Below are positions 6,913 to 10,948 of a stretch of DNA of 10,948 nucleotides, in pieces; the stretch's first letter is position 1, and the number at the start of each line of letters is the position of its first letter. The position numbers and the translations under genes are program-made. Where the stretch lies: the NCBI GenBank assembly GCA_946055365.1, contig CAMGFM010000023.1, positions 1-10,948 of the forward strand, read 5' to 3'. The notes beneath the pieces were generated by a model. The model saw only the letters and a list, made by a program, of their open reading frames with translations, did not search any database and was not told the DNA's origin. Source of the DNA: an uncultured Prevotella sp. GTDB taxonomy: Bacteria > Bacteroidota > Bacteroidia > Bacteroidales > Bacteroidaceae.

Positions 6913-9516
6913 CTATTTCGAGAGGTTTGCTATGGTGGCAATCATCGCCGCTATGCTCGACATGCTCGAGCCCATGCTCATAATCTCGGCCGTTGTCATC
7001 TTGCGCTTGAGCTTTGCAGGCACTACTATCTCACATCCCGGCTGCACCTTAGCCCCGTGGCCTATCTTTGCCACCTTGCCGTTCATGTAGATGATGTATG
7101 CGCGCTTTTTCACGGCATCGGCGGCATATCCACCAGCCTGATCGATGTAGTATCTTGCGCGCTTGCCTTTCTCAAACGCCACGGTGTTGGCATACATCAC
7201 GGCACCGTTCACCTTGACCGTACCGTTGTATTGCGGCACTATGAGTCTGTCGCCGTCACGCAGCACCACGTCGGCGTCACAGCCCGGGTGGTCGATGGCC
7301 TCTTGCAGGTCTATGCCCACGGGATACTCATCTGGCACCTTAAACTTCTCTATGTTGGCAGAGGTTGCGCCCTGCGCCGCCGACTGCACGCTGCTTGCGT
7401 TGTTTGAACTGGCAGCCAGCTCGAGCAGGTTCTTCTTCTGCTGTTCCTTTTGCATCTCCAAGACGGCGAGCATACGCGCCTTTTCCGCCTCGTTGGCCTT
7501 TCTCATCAGTCGCGCGCCCTTGATATAGGCCAGTCCGTTTGTGCCTCCCGACTTGCGGTAGAGGTCGCTGAGACGTATGTTGTTGCGCTCAAGGGCATAA
7601 GTACCCGCAAAAAGCACCTCGCCTTCCACCGTCACGTTCTGCTGTTCGGTGTAAGCAGGACTCTTCATGATGTACACTTCATCAAACGGCATCAGCACAA
7701 AGCTCCTGTCACCGTCCACTTTCAGTCCGTCTTTGAGCGAGAGAGTGTAGGTGCGGGCGATAATGGAGTCGGGACGCGCCGCCTTGGGGTCGTTGACACG
7801 GCGGCTCACGCTCACGTTGATGAGCGAGGCCTTGTCGGTGAGTCCTCCTGCCTGTATCACAAAGTCCTCTATGGTCTCGTTGTCGGCATATTTGTAGACA
7901 CCGGGAAAATGCACCTCACCCCTTATGGTGACCGTGCGCTCGCTCATGACCTCGTTTTTGGTGGCTATGAACAGCACGTCGTTTTCCTTGAGCGGTATGT
8001 CTGCCACCCTGCCGCTCATTATTCCGTCCACATCCACGCTCACCACCTCAAGAGTGCGGTCGGGCTTCATGCGGTGTATGACGGCACGGTCGGTAAATGC
8101 CATCTCCGTCACTCCGTCGGCATGTTCTATGAGGGTGCGCACGCTGTTGACCTGCTCGCCGAGGTTGTACATGCCAGGGCGGAACACGGCTCCCTTCACC
8201 TCAACGGTGTTGGCATAGCGCGGCATGATGGAGTCCACGCTCACGGAGTCGCCGTCAGCCACGTGAAAACTGGCAAAGTCAAACTCCTCAACGTTGTAAG
8301 CCGAATATTCCTTGCCGTTCTTGCGGTTTACCCTCACGGCCTTTTTGTAAGCGTCACCCGTAAATCCGCCCGTGTATTTGAGCAGAGAGGCGATGCTCTC
8401 GTCGGGCTTCATCTCATAGAACATGGGCCTCTTGACCTTGCCAGTCACGTTGACGAGACAGTTATAGGGACCCACGATAATCACGTCGTTGTCTCCGAGG
8501 ATGATGTTGCCCGTGAGTTTGCCGTTGAGAATGTAGTCATACACGTCCACCTCGGTCACGAGGCGGTTGTTGCGGTAGACCTTGATGTTGCGCAGAGTAC
8601 CAATCTCGCTGGGTCCGCCAGCCATATAGAGGGCGTGAAACACCGAGGCAAAGGCAGGCAGGGTGTATGTGCCTGGAGTCTTGACCTCTCCCATGACATT
8701 GACGATGATAGTGCGCGTCTGTCCCACGGTGAGTTTCACCTTGCTACTGCTGTATCTTGTGCCGAGAGTGCCTCTCAGGCGCGCGTTGGCCTGCGCCACG
8801 GTGAGTCCCGCCACGCTTACCGGGCCATATCCCTCTATGGTTATCTCTCCCTCAGGCGACACTGTGCATTGCTCAGACTTCTGCGTGGCTCCATACACGT
8901 CCACAATAACGGCATCCCCGGGGCCTATGCGATAGTTGTCGGGGGTGGCTATGTTCATGTTAGGCTCAAACGTCATCTCCTCATTGTTGAAGATGTCGTG
9001 TCCGAAAATCTTGCGTTTCGACTCCTCGAGCTGCGCCTGAAGCTGCTGAAGCATGGCAGCGGTGTCGGGAATCATCTCAAACAGCTCGTTCTGATAGTCA
9101 AGAAACTCCTCGTCGTTCTCGTCATAGGTGTTGACATAGTTCTTGTCGCGCTGGGGCTTGACCCTGTTTGTGACATAGCCCTTGGCTCTCTGCTGTGCGT
9201 TCTGCCCATAGTCGTCGCGTGTCTTGCCATTGTTGGAGCGCAGACGCGAGTCGGAGGAGCCAGAAGACACGTCGTCAGAAACGTTGCCGAGGCCTCCCTG
9301 CTTCATCTGACGCTCATACTTGGCCCTCACGCGCTTTATCTGCGAGATGTCAACGCCGCGTTGCATGAGCTTGGTGACTATCTGCGCCTGCGAGGTGCCT
9401 GCCTCATGCTCTTTCATGACAAACTGCAACACCTGGTTGTCGGTCATCGCTGACTGTGCGTGCGCCGCCATAGGCACGAGTGCCAGCAGGAGGATGTAAA
9501 TCAAATATTTCTTCAT
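6913..9516 (-). CDS. SLBB-domain polysaccharide export protein (Wza-like outer-membrane translocon)
   Basis: This protein of about 867 residues should form the periplasmic and outer-membrane conduit for the polymer. The chosen start (9516) opens a signal peptide, MKKY then a Leu-rich core ending AAHA, with probable cleavage before QSAM. There is no lipobox Cys, unlike E. coli Wza. The open frame runs back to 9684, but that would bury the signal peptide behind 56 odd residues. After a charged, Ser/Asn/Gln-rich N-terminal region come a Poly_export domain (about 194-274, starting DNYRIGPGD) and six SLBB repeats near 271-304, 355-389, 439-472, 530-562, 629-662 and 767-799, each with the V.G.V..pG.Y pattern and a later AGG or similar turn. 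A Glu/Lys/Gln-rich, coiled-coil-like insertion (about 670-725) separates repeats five and six. The last 20 residues are hydrophobic with small side chains and could be a membrane helix. Multi-SLBB proteins of this size are usual in Bacteroidales capsule loci. Confidence 0.92.
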   Translation of the reverse strand: MKKYLIYILLLALVPMAAHAQSAMTDNQVLQFVMKEHEAGTSQAQIVTKLMQRGVDISQIKRVRAKYERQMKQGGLGNVSDDVSSGSSDSRLRSNNGKTRDDYGQNAQQRAKGYVTNRVKPQRDKNYVNTYDENDEEFLDYQNELFEMIPDTAAMLQQLQAQLEESKRKIFGHDIFNNEEMTFEPNMNIATPDNYRIGPGDAVIVDVYGATQKSEQCTVSPEGEITIEGYGPVSVAGLTVAQANARLRGTLGTRYSSSKVKLTVGQTRTIIVNVMGEVKTPGTYTLPAFASVFHALYMAGGPSEIGTLRNIKVYRNNRLVTEVDVYDYILNGKLTGNIILGDNDVIIVGPYNCLVNVTGKVKRPMFYEMKPDESIASLLKYTGGFTGDAYKKAVRVNRKNGKEYSAYNVEEFDFASFHVADGDSVSVDSIMPRYANTVEVKGAVFRPGMYNLGEQVNSVRTLIEHADGVTEMAFTDRAVIHRMKPDRTLEVVSVDVDGIMSGRVADIPLKENDVLFIATKNEVMSERTVTIRGEVHFPGVYKYADNETIEDFVIQAGGLTDKASLINVSVSRRVNDPKAARPDSIIARTYTLSLKDGLKVDGDRSFVLMPFDEVYIMKSPAYTEQQNVTVEGEVLFAGTYALERNNIRLSDLYRKSGGTNGLAYIKGARLMRKANEAEKARMLAVLEMQKEQQKKNLLELAASSNNASSVQSAAQGATSANIEKFKVPDEYPVGIDLQEAIDHPGCDADVVLRDGDRLIVPQYNGTVKVNGAVMYANTVAFEKGKRARYYIDQAGGYAADAVKKRAYIIYMNGKVAKIGHGAKVQPGCEIVVPAKLKRKMTTAEIMSMGSSMSSIAAMIATIANLSK

Positions 9517-9714
9517 CTCTGTGTAAGGATTTTCGTTGTGCGACACCGTCCCTTGCCTCTGCGCCTCGTGGCTACATTCATGCGTGGACATGCCTTGTCG
9601 TTGTGGGTTATGTGGTTTAATACTTGGTCTTAGCAGGGTCTCGTCATGTCGCCCGTGCCGTCTCATGGCGGCAGGATGCGTCATGGCAGCCCGTCATGCG
9701 CCTCAGCTTGCGCC
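9517..9714. other. Gap between tcdA and the export gene
   Basis: This 198-bp gap holds no gene that I can support. No exact TAnnTTTG promoter is present on the minus strand, so the source of transcription for the polysaccharide cluster is unclear; read-through from tcdA or a diverged promoter are both possible. The right half is dotted with CATG words (near 9645, 9664, 9682 and 9695), most preceded by CGT, and a small hairpin can form between TGCCG (9656-9660) and CGGCA (9669-9673). The word spacing (19, 18 and 13 bp) is too loose to call an array. Confidence 0.5.
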
Positions 9715-10494
9715 TTAGTGCGTCTCTTCCGGGCGGTCATGTGTCTCTGGCGTGCCGTCAGCAGGCACCCGGGCGTAGATGTCCTGCATCACGAGGCCAG
9801 CAATGGTCAGTCCGAATATGCCCGTGATGTGCGCCAGCGTGCCGTTGACCACGGCTTTCTCGCCGGGGTCTTCATCGCTCGTGCCGCGATTGTCGAGCAT
9901 CTCCTCGCTATATACACACGTGAACTTGCGTGCGGGCTTCATGCCTGCCCTCTTCATCTTCTTGCGCAGGGCGGCACCGAGCGTACAGCCCCTCACCTTC
10001 CAAAACTCGGCGGTCCTGATGCGTGTGGGGTCTATCTTCAACGCCGCTCCCATCGACGAGAAAAACACCGCCCCGGTGTCGCAGGCTCTCATGATGAGCA
10101 GGGCCTTGTCCTTGAGCGCGTCTATGGCATCTATTATATAGTCATAAGACGACAGAGAGAACGTGTCGGCCGTCTCCTCGTTAAACCTCCTCTGCATGGC
10201 TGTCACCTCACAGCAGGGGTTTATCTCAAGCAATCTGCGCCTCAACGCCTCCACTTTTGGCTCGCCCACCGTCATAGTGGTGGCCATGAGCTGGCGGTTG
10301 ACATTTGTGTCGCACACACAGTCGCTGTCCACTATGGTGACGTGCATGATGCCCGAGCGCACAAGGCTCTCCACACACCAGCTGCCCACGCCGCCGACGC
10401 CAAACACTATGACGCGCGCGCCTCTGATGCGCTCCATGGCCTCATGGCCCACAAGTAGTGACACTCTGTTGAAGATGGCTTTGTCGCTCTGCAT
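9715..10494 (-). CDS. tcdA: tRNA threonylcarbamoyladenosine dehydratase (TcdA / CsdL family)
   Basis: This 259-residue E1-like enzyme should use ATP to cyclise t6A to ct6A at position 37 of tRNAs that read ANN codons. Seen in the sequence are an N-terminal helix with NRVSLLVG (9-16), the nucleotide-binding loop VFGVGGVGSW (30-39), VDSD (55-58), and NVNRQ (64-68), which in the ThiF/MoeB/E1 fold contacts ATP. DAIDALKDK (122-130), SSMGAALKIDPT (146-157) and VNGTLAHITGIFGL (216-229), all typical of TcdA rather than ThiF or MoeB, follow; there is no paired Cys zinc site. The hydrophobic C-terminal helix (about 223-237) matches the membrane-leaning end of the family. Length is normal. A promoter at 10682-10712 would give a leader of about 180 nt. 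The gene is a housekeeping neighbour of ssrA, and its link to the polysaccharide genes is only one of position. Confidence 0.93.
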   Translation of the reverse strand: MQSDKAIFNRVSLLVGHEAMERIRGARVIVFGVGGVGSWCVESLVRSGIMHVTIVDSDCVCDTNVNRQLMATTMTVGEPKVEALRRRLLEINPCCEVTAMQRRFNEETADTFSLSSYDYIIDAIDALKDKALLIMRACDTGAVFFSSMGAALKIDPTRIRTAEFWKVRGCTLGAALRKKMKRAGMKPARKFTCVYSEEMLDNRGTSDEDPGEKAVVNGTLAHITGIFGLTIAGLVMQDIYARVPADGTPETHDRPEETH

Positions 10495-10527
10495 GTCTCG
10501 GGTTGTATATATTATGTCTCGGATTGT
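10493..10527. repeat. Two-copy 21-bp repeat abutting the tcdA start
   Basis: The 14-mers ATGTCTCGGGTTGT (10493-10506) and ATGTCTCGGATTGT (10514-10527) differ by one base and lie exactly 21 bp apart, separated by an AT-rich spacer. They cover the last 33 bases of the tcdA leader and the first two bases of its start codon. They could affect ribosome access, or they could be another case of the 21-bp spacing seen in other gaps. Confidence 0.6.
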
Positions 10528-10560
10528 CTGTTTGAGGACTCACACGTCCTTTTCAACCGC

Positions 10561-10647
10561 TGTCTTGCCTGCAAGACAACGCCTTATGCGGCTCGCAAGC
10601 CACACTCTCCGTCAATGTACGTGGGCCATGCGGCATGTCGGATGCCG
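10561..10647 (-). other. Hairpins in the predicted tcdA leader
   Basis: Two clear inverted repeats fall between the predicted tcdA promoter and its start codon. TGTCTTGC and GCAAGACA (10561-10578) give an 8-bp palindrome around CT, or a 7-bp stem with a 4-nt loop. CGGCAT and ATGCCG (10631-10636 and 10642-10647) give a 6-bp stem with a 5-nt loop. A weaker GGCT/AGCC stem lies between them. None is followed by a U-run on the minus strand. They do not match a riboswitch class that I recognise. Confidence 0.45.
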
Positions 10648-10681
10648 TGCAGGTCAAAGACATTGCGGACGTTACAAACTG

Positions 10682-10712
10682 CAAAGTTAAGCTAAAAAGG
10701 AGACAAAACAAA
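10682..10712 (-). promoter_or_regulatory. Bacteroidetes-type promoter for tcdA
   Basis: On the minus strand, TTTG (10712-10709) is followed after 19 bp by TAACTTTG (10689-10682), an exact fit to the Bacteroidetes -33/-7 pattern TTTG and TAnnTTTG. Transcription would start near 10676, leaving a leader of about 180 nt before tcdA. The next promoter, for tmRNA, faces the other way with 79 bp between the two -33 boxes. Confidence 0.75.
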
Positions 10713-10791
10713 ACAAAAGCGTGCGTTTTTAAGACGGCAGACTGCCACAAGCACAAAAAACATGGCGTTTTGACGGATTTCGCGCCTAAAA

Positions 10792-10823
10792 TTTGCGCCA
10801 CGTCAAAATTTGTGTTACCTTTG
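10792..10823 (+). promoter_or_regulatory. Bacteroidetes-type promoter for tmRNA
   Basis: TTTG (10792-10795), a 20-bp spacer and TACCTTTG (10816-10823) match the Bacteroidetes -33/-7 consensus. Transcription would begin near 10830, giving a precursor with about 42 extra 5' bases before the mature tmRNA end at 10872. That leader contains a possible CTGTTT/AAACAG hairpin (10832-10837 and 10846-10851) and two copies of GCAAACAG. Confidence 0.82.
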
Positions 10824-10871
10824 CATCGCTTCTGTTTACAATCGCAAACAGTCGGCAAACAGCATTAGCAT

Positions 10872-10948
10872 GGGGTTGACTGGATTTGACAGCGGGTAGG
10901 AATGACATGTAAGCATGCGGAGCCTCGGTGATTTGCTCCATAATCAGA
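10872..10948 (+). ncRNA. ssrA: Transfer-messenger RNA (tmRNA), 5' part only
   Basis: The sequence from 10872 begins GGGGTTGACTGGATTTGACA, the 5' acceptor arm and D-like region of bacterial tmRNA (GGGG, then GACTGGATTTGACAGCGGG), and continues with a stem around GTAAGCATGCGGAGCC as in Bacteroidales tmRNAs. The tRNA-like end, the resume codon and the tag peptide lie beyond the right edge, so this copy is cut by the window and not necessarily broken. tmRNA with SmpB rescues stalled ribosomes and tags the unfinished protein for proteolysis. A fitting promoter stands just upstream. Confidence 0.95.

Noticed and set aside
7450..9453. Long open frame of 667 codons on the + strand
   Set aside because: It lies fully antisense to the SLBB export gene, has no recognisable domain, and is His/Val/Leu-rich as expected for a shadow frame of that gene.
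9517..9684. Upstream extension of the export protein by 56 residues
   Set aside because: It would place a good signal peptide internally; the start at 9516 explains the protein better.
10553..10858. Open frame of 101 codons, minus strand, upstream of tcdA
   Set aside because: It runs across both promoters and the tmRNA leader and has no recognisable domain.

Overview
The window looks like a chromosomal piece of a Bacteroidales bacterium, most likely Prevotella or a close relative. Three things point there: two promoters of the Bacteroidetes form (TTTG, 19-20 bp, TAnnTTTG), the 5' sequence of the transfer-messenger RNA at the right edge, and a large multi-SLBB polysaccharide export protein with a Bacteroidales-type N-terminal region. 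The species is inferred, not shown.

Layout: apart from the tmRNA, every gene lies on the minus strand, so transcription runs from right to left. At the right edge is the start of ssrA (tmRNA, + strand, cut by the window end) with its own promoter. Divergent from it is tcdA (tRNA t6A37 cyclase), also with a recognisable promoter and a roughly 180-nt leader that can fold into hairpins. Downstream of tcdA lies a Wzx/Wzy-type exopolysaccharide or capsule cluster in this order: outer-membrane export protein with six SLBB repeats (6913-9516), Wzz-like chain-length regulator (5434-6543), Wzy/O-antigen-ligase-like polymerase (4070-5299), Wzx-like flippase (2568-4097), and two family 2 glycosyltransferases (1321-2379 and 285-1160). 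The left 284 bases hold no gene I can support, and the cluster probably continues beyond the left edge.

How the genes fit together: the glycosyltransferases add sugars to a lipid-linked repeat unit on the inner face of the inner membrane. The flippase turns it over and the polymerase joins units in the periplasm. The Wzz-like protein sets chain length and the SLBB protein carries the chain across the outer membrane. No initiating phosphoglycosyltransferase, tyrosine kinase domain or UpxY-type antiterminator is seen here.

The most unusual signal is in the gaps between genes. At least four gaps carry short repeats set about 19-24 bp apart, most often 21-22 bp (two DNA turns). Two gaps about 4.4 kb apart share the same 13-nt near-palindromic core, consensus AAAGYGNCRCTTT, repeated every 21-23 bp with unrelated 8-10-nt spacers. 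Another gap has a CATG-centred array, another a 21-nt array with core GTGTCNGNAACAC, and a two-copy 21-bp repeat abuts tcdA. A separate 74-nt inverted-repeat element between the wzz-like and wzy-like genes pairs better as minus-strand RNA than as plus-strand RNA.
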